This document shows, one piece after another, positions 45,231 to 54,109 of a stretch of 64,000 nt of DNA. The translations under genes were made by a program, and so were the position numbers. A model generated the notes under the pieces. That model did no database searches. It was not told the DNA's origin and saw only the letters and a program-made list of their open reading frames with translations. The DNA is from Methanocella conradii HZ254 (GTDB lineage: Archaea; Halobacteriota; Methanocellia; Methanocellales; Methanocellaceae), in the NCBI RefSeq assembly GCF_000251105.1, contig NC_017034.1, positions 868,001 through 932,000 of the forward strand. The letters are read 5' to 3'. Every line of letters begins with the position of its first letter. The stretch's first letter is position 1.

Positions 45231-45983
45231 ATGGTGGAGAAGAAAGAACCAGCAAAGGGATGGCCGGTACTCAAGGGTGAGTATGATGTTGGAGACCCGA
45301 AGAGCTGTGTGGCGGTGGCGACGACGGGCTCGCACTTTAGCCAGTTCCCCATAAAGGCTGGCGCTGCGATAGCCGGTCCCTTTAAGACGGAGAACATCGG
45401 CATCGAGAAGCTCGTCGCCAACGTGATATCGAACCCGAACATCAGGTTCCTCATCGTGTGCGGCTCCGAGGTCAAAGGCCACATATCAGGCGATACCCTC
45501 GTATGCTTCCACAAGTATGGCGTCAAGGATGGGAGGATCATCAATGCGAAGGGAGCCATCCCGTTCATTGAGAACCTCACGCCTGAGGCCATAAAGAGGT
45601 TCCAGGAGCAGGTCCAGATCATCAACATGATCGACGTGGAGGACGAGGCCAAGATAACCCAGGCCATCAAGGATGCCATAGCGAAGGACCCTGGAGCATT
45701 CCCTGCAGATCCTATGCTCGTTGAGATCAAGGAGAAGGGAGAAGAGGTAGTCGAGGCCGGTGCGGCGATAAGGCCGATATCGGGAGAGCTCGCCATCATC
45801 CAGTCCAGGCTCAGGATGATAAAGAACGACGTCAAGGACATTGGATACTTGAATAAGTTCACCATGGGCTGGTACGCGGGCAAGATGGAGGGCATATTCA
45901 TAGGAATAGTCCTGTGTGTGGCTCTCCTGTCACTGCTGTTCCCGGGCGGCATCGACTGGACTAAACTAATATTGAAACCGTAG
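45231..45983 (+). CDS. mtrA: Tetrahydromethanopterin S-methyltransferase subunit A (corrinoid subunit)
   Basis: 250 aa. The cytoplasmic domain binds the corrinoid prosthetic group; His84 (VKGHISGD) is at the position of the axial Co ligand described for MtrA. Family stretches: AGPFKTENIGIEKLV and NPNIRFLIVCGSE. A single C-terminal membrane helix (IFIGIVLCVALLSLLF) anchors it. Compare the anchorless paralogue at 62978. Confidence 0.97.
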   Translation: MVEKKEPAKGWPVLKGEYDVGDPKSCVAVATTGSHFSQFPIKAGAAIAGPFKTENIGIEKLVANVISNPNIRFLIVCGSEVKGHISGDTLVCFHKYGVKDGRIINAKGAIPFIENLTPEAIKRFQEQVQIINMIDVEDEAKITQAIKDAIAKDPGAFPADPMLVEIKEKGEEVVEAGAAIRPISGELAIIQSRLRMIKNDVKDIGYLNKFTMGWYAGKMEGIFIGIVLCVALLSLLFPGGIDWTKLILKP

Positions 45984-45995
45984 GAGGATTAAATC

Positions 45996-46211
45996 ATGGC
46001 AGAAACAGTTGCAGTTGCGGCAACCCAGGCGCCCCCTGACAGCGCCTTCGTGCCCGTCATCGATGATATCTGCTACAGGGCTCAGCTTGCTGCCAGGAAC
46101 CAGAAGCTGTCCTCGGCCGTGGGCGCCACCAAGGTGTGGGGCTTCCTGATAGGGGCCCTGTTTGCCATTGGCATGGTCCTGATCCCGCTGGCGCTTCTAG
46201 GAGGCATCTAA
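45996..46211 (+). CDS. mtrF: Tetrahydromethanopterin S-methyltransferase subunit F
   Basis: 71 aa. An N-terminal soluble segment that resembles the end of MtrA (PVIDDICYRAQLAARNQKLSSAVGATKVWGF), then one membrane helix. GGAGG lies 12 nt before the ATG. Confidence 0.95.
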   Translation: MAETVAVAATQAPPDSAFVPVIDDICYRAQLAARNQKLSSAVGATKVWGFLIGALFAIGMVLIPLALLGGI

Positions 46212-46212
46212 A

Positions 46213-46428
46213 ATGATACCGGCAGCATCAGTTGACCCGCAGGAGTTTTCGGCTGTACAGAAGAGGCTCGACGTCATCGAGGAGAAGGTGGAGTTCACCA
46301 ACGCCGAGATACAGCAGAGCGAAGGCCGGAAGCTCGGCAGAGAAGTAGGCATCCTATACGGGTTCCTCTTCGGAGTATTGATCTACGTAGCATATAGTAT
46401 AATCCTGTCGATGCTATCGACAGTGTAA
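46213..46428 (+). CDS. mtrG: Tetrahydromethanopterin S-methyltransferase subunit G
   Basis: 71 aa with a helical N-terminal part (AVQKRLDVIEEKVEFTNAEI) and a single C-terminal membrane helix. It starts 1 nt after mtrF. Confidence 0.95.
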   Translation: MIPAASVDPQEFSAVQKRLDVIEEKVEFTNAEIQQSEGRKLGREVGILYGFLFGVLIYVAYSIILSMLSTV

Positions 46429-46443
46429 TGGGAGGAGAATTCG

Positions 46444-47394
46444 ATGTTTAAGTATGATACACCACAAAAGGTTTACGAAGTGGGCAAGGCCAAGGTAGGC
46501 GGAAACCCCGGTGAGTACCCAACCGTTTTAGCGGGCTCCATATTCTATGCAAAGGAGAAGGTCTTTGCATCTAAGGAGGATATGGATAAGGGTATATTTA
46601 ACAAGGAAGCTGCAGAGAAGCTTGTCAGGACGCAGGAAGAGATGTCCGATACGACTGGAAACAAGATATGGGTCCAGATCATGGCCGAGACGGACGCTGC
46701 CATGATCAAGGAGATAGAGTGGTATGCGGACATCGGCAAGGACGCATTCCTGGTCGACTCGAGCGCCGCTTCCGCAAAGATAGTCGGCGCAAAGAGGGCG
46801 GACGAGATGGGCCTGTCTGACAGGGTCATCTACAACTCCATAAACGCTGCGGTAACCGAGGCAGAGCTAAACGCCATAAAGCCCCTGAAGTTCACCGCTG
46901 CCATCGTGCTGGCATTCAACCCGATGGACCCATCGGTGAAGGGCAGGATGGAGATACTAACCAAGGGTGGCGCAGGCCACACCAAGGGCATGCTTGACGT
47001 CGCCAAGGACAAGGGCGTTACCAGGCCCCTCGTCGATGTCGCGGCCACCTCTCTTGGAGCGGGCAGCGGCTCGACTTTCAGGGCCCAGTTTGCCGTGAAG
47101 TCCCAGCTTGGCGAGCCGGTGGGCGGCGGCTACCACAACATAGCCGATGCCTGGCCATGGCTGAAGAAGTATAAGAAGCAGCCGGGCCATGAGAAGGCTA
47201 TGGAGGCAGCCTCCATTGGCACGAACATAATTGCCGTCTCCCTTGGCTGCAACTTCTGCCTGTACGGCCCGATCGAGGCCGCCCCGGAGGTCTTCCCGGC
47301 GGTTGCCATGAACGACATCATCGTTGAAGAGGCCGCCAAGGAGATGGGCACCGCCTTCGCGACTGATGTCCTGCCGCTGACCAAGCTGATATAA
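46444..47394 (+). CDS. mtrH: Tetrahydromethanopterin S-methyltransferase subunit H
   Basis: 316 aa soluble methyltransferase subunit that moves the methyl group from methyl-H4MPT to the corrinoid of MtrA. TIM-barrel fold of the DHPS-like superfamily; stretches such as KVGGNPGEYPTVLAGSIFY near 17 and VGGGYHNIADAWPW near 225 are typical. GGGAGGAG precedes the ATG. Ends at a hairpin terminator. Confidence 0.97.
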   Translation: MFKYDTPQKVYEVGKAKVGGNPGEYPTVLAGSIFYAKEKVFASKEDMDKGIFNKEAAEKLVRTQEEMSDTTGNKIWVQIMAETDAAMIKEIEWYADIGKDAFLVDSSAASAKIVGAKRADEMGLSDRVIYNSINAAVTEAELNAIKPLKFTAAIVLAFNPMDPSVKGRMEILTKGGAGHTKGMLDVAKDKGVTRPLVDVAATSLGAGSGSTFRAQFAVKSQLGEPVGGGYHNIADAWPWLKKYKKQPGHEKAMEAASIGTNIIAVSLGCNFCLYGPIEAAPEVFPAVAMNDIIVEEAAKEMGTAFATDVLPLTKLI

Positions 47395-47402
47395 GCATAG
47401 AA

Positions 47403-47446
47403 GGGCTGGCGTCCATGCCAGCTCTTGTTTATTCTTTTTTATAGCA
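47403..47446 (+). terminator. mtr operon terminator
   Basis: A hairpin (gggctggc 47403-47410 with gccagctc 47417-47424, 6-nt loop, one G-T pair) is followed by a T-rich tract (ttgtttattctttttta), 8 nt after the mtrH stop. Confidence 0.75.
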
Positions 47447-47517
47447 TAACCCTTAAGTAGTCATGTATCTCTAATAGCTGGCAGATTTACCCATAAAAAT
47501 GTATTTGGTGTTTTTCG

Positions 47518-48798
47518 ATGTCTGCCAGCGATACTTTCGTGCTAGAAACGCTCCTGACCCTTTGTTTGCTGCTCTTCGCCGCAAAGATCGGCGGAGAGAT
47601 AGCCAGGCGTTTCGACATAGCTGCCGTGGTTGGCGAACTCCTGGCCGGGATCATACTGGCTCCCACGCTCATTGGCGGCCTGCACGTCTTTGGAATGCAG
47701 CTCATCATCGTGAACGACGCAGTCCAGATGTTCGCGGAGCTGGGCGCTGTAATGCTGCTATTCCTCGTAGGCCTGGAGACCAGGTTCGCCGACTTCACAA
47801 AGAGTGGCCTGGTCTCCACCGCAGTGGCCATTGGCGGAGTGGTCGTCCCCTTCATATTAGGCTATACATTGGTCATCTTATGGGGCTATCCGTCAAAAGA
47901 AGCCCTGCTTGTCGGCGCCGCCCTTACCGCCACCAGCATAGCGATCACTGTCAAGGTTCTCAAGGATATAGGCAAGAGCAATACGAGCGAAAGCAGGATA
48001 CTCATAGGCGCAGCCGTCATCGACGACGTCCTCGGCCTCATCGTACTGGCAATAGTGCTTGGCCTCCTGGGCGGCGAGGAGCTAAACCTCGTCGACATAG
48101 GCATCGTCGCGGCAAAAGCCATAGGCTTCTGGCTTGCCCTGACCTTGCTGGGCGTGTTCGCGGTGGCAAAGCTTATAAACAGGCTATGCCCTCGCAGGGA
48201 GTGCCCGAGATACATAGACTCAGAGGGGATATTACATGGCCCGGAATCGCCCGGAACCCATTGCATATTGAAGTGTGATGGGGCGCAGGAGGCCTCGGCC
48301 ATAGCTATGTGCTTCGGCTTCGCATACCTTGCGGGCCTGGCGGGCCTGGCGCCTATACTTGGGGCTTTCGCCGCGGGCATGTCCATAGCGGAAACTAAAA
48401 TCCTCCACACCATCCAGGAGGTGACCGAGAAGATCAACTTCCTCATGGCGCCCCTTTTCTTCGTGGTCATCGGCACATACGTGGACCTTACGGGCCTAAG
48501 CGCAGGCTCGCTGGCGTTTGCAGCCATATTGATCACCCTGGCCATGCTAGGAAAAGTCATAGGCTGCGGGCTTCCAGCGTATCTTCTAAACAAAGACATG
48601 CATCAGGCGGTCATCGTCGGCCTTGGAATGATGTCCCGTGGAGAGGTCGGCCTCATCATAGCGGGCATCGGCGCCACCTCCGGGATATTCTCAAACGAAG
48701 TGTTCTCGGCCGTGGTGCTCATGGTAGTCGTTACCACCGTGGTGACTCCCATAGCCATGACCCAGGCATATAAGCACATTACCAGGCCTACGACTTAA
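47518..48798 (+). CDS. CPA2-type cation/H+ antiporter
   Basis: 426 aa with about twelve membrane helices, in the Kef/NapA-like family. Visible motifs: VGELLAGIILAPTLIGG near residue 40, the dual-Asp-like LIGAAVIDDVLGLIVLAIV near 163-180, and MSRGEVGLIIAGIG near 370. A CPRRECPRY insert lies near 223 in a long loop. It probably exchanges Na+ or K+ for H+. It converges with trkH with an 11-nt overlap. Confidence 0.9.
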   Translation: MSASDTFVLETLLTLCLLLFAAKIGGEIARRFDIAAVVGELLAGIILAPTLIGGLHVFGMQLIIVNDAVQMFAELGAVMLLFLVGLETRFADFTKSGLVSTAVAIGGVVVPFILGYTLVILWGYPSKEALLVGAALTATSIAITVKVLKDIGKSNTSESRILIGAAVIDDVLGLIVLAIVLGLLGGEELNLVDIGIVAAKAIGFWLALTLLGVFAVAKLINRLCPRRECPRYIDSEGILHGPESPGTHCILKCDGAQEASAIAMCFGFAYLAGLAGLAPILGAFAAGMSIAETKILHTIQEVTEKINFLMAPLFFVVIGTYVDLTGLSAGSLAFAAILITLAMLGKVIGCGLPAYLLNKDMHQAVIVGLGMMSRGEVGLIIAGIGATSGIFSNEVFSAVVLMVVVTTVVTPIAMTQAYKHITRPTT

Positions 48799-50248
48799 AG
48801 CCTTTAAGCAAATACCGTACCAACACTAATACGGGTATTATCTCCAGCCGTCCTACCCACATGTTCATTATGACCAGGAGCTTTCCTATAGCAGGCAGCG
48901 ACTGGTTAATGACGCCGCAGGTGATGCCTACGTTCCCCTGAGCGGAGCACACGGCGAAGATTATGTGGCTCAGGTCGAATCGCTGCCCTACGATATGCGA
49001 TAGCAGCAGCACGCTCACCAGCGCCGAGATGAGCCAGAGGAAGGATATGAGTGACGCTTCTGCCATCTCCTGGTCCACGACGTCCTCGGTAACACGCTTT
49101 CCCCCGATCTTTATCGCCACGATAGAGTTTTTCGAGTGGAGCATCCTGGTGAACCACAGCTTGACCTCATTTCCCACGAATATGGCCCTTGCCACCTTAA
49201 TTCCGCCGGCTGTCGACCCCGCGCAGCCGCCGATGACCATCGCTATGGACATCATCAGGAGAGCTGTCTGGGACCATTGTGACACGTCCGCGGACTGGAA
49301 GCCGGTACAGGTTATGGCTGATATGAACTGAAAAACCGAGTACCTTATTGATTCAGCGATATTTCCATAATAGTAATAGTTTTCAATCGAGAGCAGCAGG
49401 GCGCCAGCAACTATCATGAAAATAAAGGCCTTGACCTGGGCATCATCAAATAGCTTTGATACTCCTTTCCTTGCCGTACGGTACATGACAGCAAAGGGCA
49501 GCGCCCCGGCCACCATTATAGGCAGAAGCGCGAGCTCCAGGGGCAGGCTATGATAGGCGGCTATGCTCTCGCCATATATCGAGAACCCTCCGGTGCTTAT
49601 CGCCGTCATCGCAGTGTTTAGCGCATCCCAGGCCGGTAGGCCTGTGGCCAGTAGCAATAGCATTGCCAGGATGGTCAGGGCCAGGTACAGGCTCCATATC
49701 ACGTTTAATGTCGAGCGGATGCTTGGCAATATCTTATCCTTGCGCGCTTCGGACTGGTAGAGCATGTATGTGCTCGTGCCGGGGCGGATGAGTATGGTAA
49801 CCATAAGCAGGATGACGCCCAGCCCCCCAATCCACTGCGTGATGCTTCGCCATAGAAGGATCATGGGATGTGAGCTTTGCGGCTCGGGCATCATGCTGAA
49901 GCCGCTCCCCGTCCATCCGGATATCGCCTCGAAGAAGGCGTCCAGCGGGCTCATATGCCCCGTCACCACGTAGGGTATGGCGCTGATGCCCGGCACGACT
50001 AAATACGCGATGGCAGCTATGACCATCGCATGCCTTAGCTCTGGATCTATGCCGGCAGGATAAAAGCTATGCAGTATCATCCCCAGCCCAATGCCCAGCA
50101 CCGCCCCGTAGAAAAAGCCGTCCGCTACCTGCGTCTCTCCAATATATGCCGAAATGGCGGCCATGCCCAGCATTATGGAGCCGATGATGATGAAAAGGCC
50201 CTTCAGGTTGCTTAATATGATGGCCATATCCCTGCCTATCGGCATCAT
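48788..50248 (-). CDS. trkH: Trk-type K+ uptake, membrane subunit
   Basis: 486 aa, about ten to twelve membrane helices with four pore-loop repeats, for example SGWTGSGFSMM near 110, TAISTGGFSIYG near 218, ITCTGFQSADVS near 315 and QGNVGITCG near 440. It works with the adjacent TrkA, whose end it overlaps by 4 nt. Confidence 0.93.
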   Translation of the reverse strand: MMPIGRDMAIILSNLKGLFIIIGSIMLGMAAISAYIGETQVADGFFYGAVLGIGLGMILHSFYPAGIDPELRHAMVIAAIAYLVVPGISAIPYVVTGHMSPLDAFFEAISGWTGSGFSMMPEPQSSHPMILLWRSITQWIGGLGVILLMVTILIRPGTSTYMLYQSEARKDKILPSIRSTLNVIWSLYLALTILAMLLLLATGLPAWDALNTAMTAISTGGFSIYGESIAAYHSLPLELALLPIMVAGALPFAVMYRTARKGVSKLFDDAQVKAFIFMIVAGALLLSIENYYYYGNIAESIRYSVFQFISAITCTGFQSADVSQWSQTALLMMSIAMVIGGCAGSTAGGIKVARAIFVGNEVKLWFTRMLHSKNSIVAIKIGGKRVTEDVVDQEMAEASLISFLWLISALVSVLLLSHIVGQRFDLSHIIFAVCSAQGNVGITCGVINQSLPAIGKLLVIMNMWVGRLEIIPVLVLVRYLLKGFKS

Positions 50249-50913
50249 CTCACCAGGCTGCCAACCGAGAACATGCTGAAAACGCGGTCTATCAGGTTTC
50301 TTCTGATGAAAACGAATACCGAGTCTCCGGGCAAAAGCACGGTGCTGCCATCAGGGATTATTACGTCATTCCCTCTCTCTATAGCTATAATGAGCACGTT
50401 ACTCGGAAGCCCGATGTCCTTTATCGCCTTGCCCGCCGCATGGGTGCCTTCCTTGATGATGATGTCGAGTATCTCGGCCTTTCCGCCTGCAAGGGTTACG
50501 AAGTCGTTAATGCCAGGCCTCAGCATGTTATTATAGATGTCCTCAGCTACGATGGCATCGGGGTTCTTGTGTATCGAGATGCCCGCCTTCTTGAATATCT
50601 CCACATGCTCCGGCTCGTTAACGATAGCCCTGAGATATTTTACCCCCTTCTCCTTTGCCTGGAGCATGACCATGAGGTTTACCGCGTCGCTGCCGGTCGT
50701 GGATATGACCACGTCGGCCTCGGATATGCCTGCTTCTTCAAGAATTGCCGCCGAAGTGGCGTCGCCGTTTACGCTGATAAGGTCATACTTAGTCACTATA
50801 TCGCTGCACTTCTTGGGGTTTATGTCGATTACCACGACGTTGTGCTTTTCTGAGACAGCTATCCTTGCCAGGTTCTGGCCTATGCCGCCCAGCCCAACTA
50901 TGATTACATGCAT
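50245..50913 (-). CDS. trkA: Trk K+ uptake, NAD-binding regulatory subunit
   Basis: 222 aa. N-terminal RCK-N Rossmann domain (IIVGLGGIGQNLARI; VVIDINPKKCSDI; NGDATSAAILEEAGI) and C-terminal RCK-C domain (KAIKDIGLPSNVLIIAIERG...LLPGDSVFVFI). It gates TrkH in response to nucleotides. First gene of the trkAH pair, divergent from the methanogenesis marker 14 gene. Confidence 0.95.
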   Translation of the reverse strand: MHVIIVGLGGIGQNLARIAVSEKHNVVVIDINPKKCSDIVTKYDLISVNGDATSAAILEEAGISEADVVISTTGSDAVNLMVMLQAKEKGVKYLRAIVNEPEHVEIFKKAGISIHKNPDAIVAEDIYNNMLRPGINDFVTLAGGKAEILDIIIKEGTHAAGKAIKDIGLPSNVLIIAIERGNDVIIPDGSTVLLPGDSVFVFIRRNLIDRVFSMFSVGSLVR

Positions 50914-51071
50914 GCTGATACCCTTACAGGATGCTTTTCTTATTTTTAGGGCTTATGTTATAAATATATGCTGCCATACGCCGGGCCATCATAGCAGCCT
51001 TTATTATTGAGCGATGCACAAAATATATAGTCTTATTACAAGAAAAATCCTTAAACACACCGGTGGTCTTA

Positions 51072-52583
51072 ATGCAGCTAAAGCCTTTGAGCAGACTTCT
51101 AGGCCCAAAACCGCACATCTCGGAAAGCCCCTACCTGTCATTGATTCCGAAGACGAGCTCTCCAGGGATGAGCGCAAAAGTGGACCTTTCTACGACTTCC
51201 TATTACGTAGTGGCATCCGTCGAGATGGGCAACACGACTACTAAGTGCATATTGACGGCGACGAACCTCGAGACGGGCAAGACGTACCTGCTAAACAAGA
51301 CCGTTAAGATGTCCAGGGACGTAAGGCCGCCGAAGGAAGGCGAAAAAGTGTTCGGCAAGACGCTCGACGGCAAGAAGCTTACCAGGGAGTCAGTCGGCGA
51401 GCTGGTCAAGCAGACGCTCGAGGAGGCACACAATGCTGCGGGGCTTACCATCAAGGAAGACCTTAACTTCGTGGTCCGCTCGACGGGCGTCGTGGCGGGC
51501 TTCGCGAGGCCGGATGACGTGGGAACGTTCATCCTGGCCCTGGCAGATGGCTGCATAAAGGCGGGCGTCCCCCCAAAGAACATGACGCCGGCGATGAACA
51601 AGGAAAACTTGAACCCCCGCATAAGGAAGTTCTCCTACCTGGATAAGGTCTTCTTCGACGGGGCGGTGGCCAGCGTGCTCCCGCCCATGGGGAGCACGGG
51701 CGTGGAGATAGTGGCGAACGAGATGGAGGGCGAGCTCGCCACGGCAGGCATAAAGGAGGCTGCCAAGTGGGCGGGCGTGGACTTCCGCAACCCGGTGTGT
51801 AGCATAGATTTCGGCACGACGCTTAAAGGCCGCATCACTAACGATGGATTCCCCTACGCGAAGACCATCGGGAACTATTGCGGCCTGGCCGGGGCCATCC
51901 CGGACGCCATAGTGAGAGGCTCAGGCCTCGTCGATAGAAAGTTCGGCAACGTCCTCGATATTACGAAGCACGAGAAGCCAGGCCTGCTCACCGAAATACT
52001 GAACGACAGGGCCATAGAGGAGCACGCTAAATGGGCGCACGAGTTAATCCAGATAGAGGTGGTGCCCGATGATAGGAACTGGTGGGGCACCGTGCCGGTC
52101 AACCCGAGGGCGGCGCGTAACAACGGCGTCATACTGATAGGGTGCGAGGTGGGCGAGAATGGGAAAGACCTGCCATTATTAAACGAGGTGGGCGCGTCGC
52201 TCATCAAGAAGTATAACGTTAACACCATGCTTGCCACCCTTGACCTCGTCAGCGCCATGATAGCCGAGCGGCTATTGAAGAAGGCTCTGGAGAATAACCT
52301 CATATCCAGCAAGACGACCATAGGCATCACTGGCAGGGCCGGTATTACGGGCGATAAGCCAGCGCTGATACTTCAAAAGGTAGCCGAGATGGGCCTGTTC
52401 GAGAACCCCAACGACCACCTGGTTTTCTGTGATGATGGGCTGGCGAGGGGCGCCGCGGTCATGGCGAGGTGCATGAACTCGCTGGGCACGCCAAAGAACC
52501 CGCTGGGCGGCCAGAGGGGCGGAAAGTGCATCATGGGCGCTCGAATGAAGCTGCAGAATGCGGGCAAAAAGGTAGAGAGCTGA
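51072..52583 (+). CDS. Methanogenesis marker protein 14
   Basis: About 503 aa from ATG 51072, which follows GGTGGTC; a later ATG at 51168 is possible but would drop a plausible N-terminal segment (LSRLLGPKPHISESPYLSL). ASKHA/actin-like ATPase features are visible: VASVEMGNTTTKCILTA near residue 55 (phosphate-1 loop), CSIDFGTTLKGRI near 240, and the late GLARGAAVMARCMNSLG. It is restricted to methanogens and its function is unproven. Three further methanogen-associated genes surround it. Confidence 0.88.
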   Translation: MQLKPLSRLLGPKPHISESPYLSLIPKTSSPGMSAKVDLSTTSYYVVASVEMGNTTTKCILTATNLETGKTYLLNKTVKMSRDVRPPKEGEKVFGKTLDGKKLTRESVGELVKQTLEEAHNAAGLTIKEDLNFVVRSTGVVAGFARPDDVGTFILALADGCIKAGVPPKNMTPAMNKENLNPRIRKFSYLDKVFFDGAVASVLPPMGSTGVEIVANEMEGELATAGIKEAAKWAGVDFRNPVCSIDFGTTLKGRITNDGFPYAKTIGNYCGLAGAIPDAIVRGSGLVDRKFGNVLDITKHEKPGLLTEILNDRAIEEHAKWAHELIQIEVVPDDRNWWGTVPVNPRAARNNGVILIGCEVGENGKDLPLLNEVGASLIKKYNVNTMLATLDLVSAMIAERLLKKALENNLISSKTTIGITGRAGITGDKPALILQKVAEMGLFENPNDHLVFCDDGLARGAAVMARCMNSLGTPKNPLGGQRGGKCIMGARMKLQNAGKKVES

Positions 52584-52587
52584 TCAA

Positions 52588-52923
52588 ATGGCATGCTTGA
52601 ATGACTATGATTACGATATTTTATTATCACATCAAACGTATAAGGCTTCAGAAGAGTTCATCCTCTCTAATTATTGGGAGACGTACTATGTGGAGCCAGG
52701 CTATACGGTGCTTGGGCTGCGCATCCTGGGGGACGAGTACGTCCCCATAGCGGTGGAGGATAACACGAATAACCTGATAATACCATACACGAAGCCGTGT
52801 ATGGGTACCTTCGTGGTGCGCATAAAGAACGTGCCGGAGGAGGTCGAGCGCATCAGGAAGAGCTACGAGAAGACGATAACGTTGAAGCAATGGAGAAAAC
52901 ACGCTGACGATAAAATAAAGTAA
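52588..52923 (+). CDS. DUF1894-like methanogen protein
   Basis: 111 aa beginning MACLNDYDYDILLSHQTYKASEEFI, which I match to DUF1894 by memory. The C-terminal half has ILGDEYVPIAVED, then FVVRIKNVPEEVERIRKSYEK. It follows the marker 14 gene after 4 nt, so they are co-transcribed. The D-x-YVPI-x-V stretch recurs in the next gene. Function unknown. Confidence 0.7.
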   Translation: MACLNDYDYDILLSHQTYKASEEFILSNYWETYYVEPGYTVLGLRILGDEYVPIAVEDNTNNLIIPYTKPCMGTFVVRIKNVPEEVERIRKSYEKTITLKQWRKHADDKIK

Positions 52924-52936
52924 GGGGTTTAGAGCT

Positions 52937-53539
52937 ATGCCATCCAGGAAGTCTGTCAAGGTGGCCGCCGATAAGGGGGCCGCGGAAACTGTCAAGGGGG
53001 CCGCCGATAAGGGGGCCGCGGAAAAGCCCGCTGAGGAGGCGAAGGCCGACGCCACGAAGTTTTCGGTGCCTCCAAAAGTGCTGCTGGAAATGAAGGCCGA
53101 AAGCAAGGGCGAGACCATCGAAGGCCTCATCAAGGAGCGGAACATCCAGCTTAAATCCGTCGAAGAATACCTGGGCATCCAGCAAAAGCAGGACTTTCAT
53201 AGTAAGCCCATCATCCCGGGCGTTTATGACCTGCTGATACCGCCCGGCACCCCCAGGAAGCTCATCATCAAGCTGGCGAAGGAGCATCCCATTCAAATCG
53301 TGCGGAGGGATGACATTTACGTGCCCATCGGTGTGTGCGACATAGAGCGTGAGCTGTTGGCGATACGCGGGGACGAGAAGACGATAAAAAAGATGGAAAA
53401 GCTCCTTCGCAAGGAGATCGAAGCGTTCGTTGAAGGCAGGGATGCCAGGCTTCACGACTACTCGAAGCCGATCGAGCTCGAGGGCATAAAGGAGGAGCCT
53501 GCCCCGAAGCCTCCTAAAAAATCCAGGAAGGCTAAATGA
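52937..53539 (+). CDS. Methanogen-associated hypothetical protein, partner of marker 14 gene
   Basis: 200 aa. A low-complexity N terminus with imperfect repeats (KGAAETVKGAADKGAAEKP, residues ~14-32; matching DNA repeats at 52960-53025). The core is ~60-170: PGVYDLLIPPGTPRKLIIKL, then RRDDIYVPIGVCDIERELLAI and a charged helix. The tail is Pro/Lys-rich. It shares the D-x-YVPI-x-V pattern with its neighbour. I cannot assign a family with confidence. Confidence 0.65.
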   Translation: MPSRKSVKVAADKGAAETVKGAADKGAAEKPAEEAKADATKFSVPPKVLLEMKAESKGETIEGLIKERNIQLKSVEEYLGIQQKQDFHSKPIIPGVYDLLIPPGTPRKLIIKLAKEHPIQIVRRDDIYVPIGVCDIERELLAIRGDEKTIKKMEKLLRKEIEAFVEGRDARLHDYSKPIELEGIKEEPAPKPPKKSRKAK

Positions 53540-53541
53540 GG

Positions 53542-53865
53542 TCAGCCGCCGCCTTCGCAGCTCATGTCCAGGTTTACGTCCTTGACCTTTAGCGCGTCTT
53601 CCATTTCCTTTATCTTCTTTTCGACTTCCTCCATGTCGACCTTTGTCATCTCTTCTTCTTCCGAGGCCTCGGAGGTTGCTACCTCCAGGTAGCGTGTGTC
53701 GTAGTATAAGCGGGTCTTGTCGAGGAGTGCCCACGTCTTGTCTTCTTCTTTCTTTAGATCAATGACCTTGCCCACTGTCCTGGTTGAGATGTACTTGACA
53801 GTCGTTCCGAGCGTTATTGGCTTACCGTAAAGGTCGGTGGCGGTGACGGTTTGGCTTGCTTCCAT
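53542..53865 (-). CDS. DUF2098 family protein
   Basis: 107 aa from ATG 53865, with GGTGA 5 nt upstream; an ATG at 53877 is an alternative. The small beta-barrel-like core reads DLYGKPITLGTTVKYISTRTVGKVIDLKKEEDKTWALLDKTRLYY, typical of DUF2098. The acidic helical tail ends in a CEGGG. It is convergent with the upstream pair with 2 nt between stops. A TATA-like run (ttattttataat) lies at about 53880-53892. Confidence 0.78.
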   Translation of the reverse strand: MEASQTVTATDLYGKPITLGTTVKYISTRTVGKVIDLKKEEDKTWALLDKTRLYYDTRYLEVATSEASEEEEMTKVDMEEVEKKIKEMEDALKVKDVNLDMSCEGGG

Positions 53866-53958
53866 CGTGCTCACCATTATAAAATAAATTTTGGAGTAGA
53901 TAAACTTAATCTCTTTGAAGGCGTTTTTTACCACAAGGTACACTACTTTAACGCCAGG

Positions 53959-54097
53959 TTTTTCACCACAAGGTACACGACATAAACACCAAGTACACAA
54001 TTATTTTTAAAATAATAGGTCATGCCCACGCGCTTTAAAATAATATTAAAAGAAGTTGTGTACTTGGTGTTTATGTCGTGTACCTTGTGGTGAAAAA
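53959..54097. repeat. Perfect 42-bp inverted repeat between thermosome and DUF2098 genes
   Basis: The left arm 53959-54000 and right arm 54056-54097 are exact reverse complements (42 nt each) around a 55-nt AT-rich loop. A partial third copy (tttttaccacaaggtacac) lies at about 53925-53945. The arm sequence (caccacaaggtacacgacat...) resembles the 37-bp units at 20014-20161, so it may belong to the same dispersed family. Confidence 0.85.
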
Positions 54098-54109
54098 GAG
54101 GGCGTGGGT

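Noticed and set aside
53866..54000. N-terminal extension of the DUF2098 protein
   Set aside because: It is translation of the inverted-repeat arm and of the promoter; ATG 53865 has a GGTGA site at proper distance.
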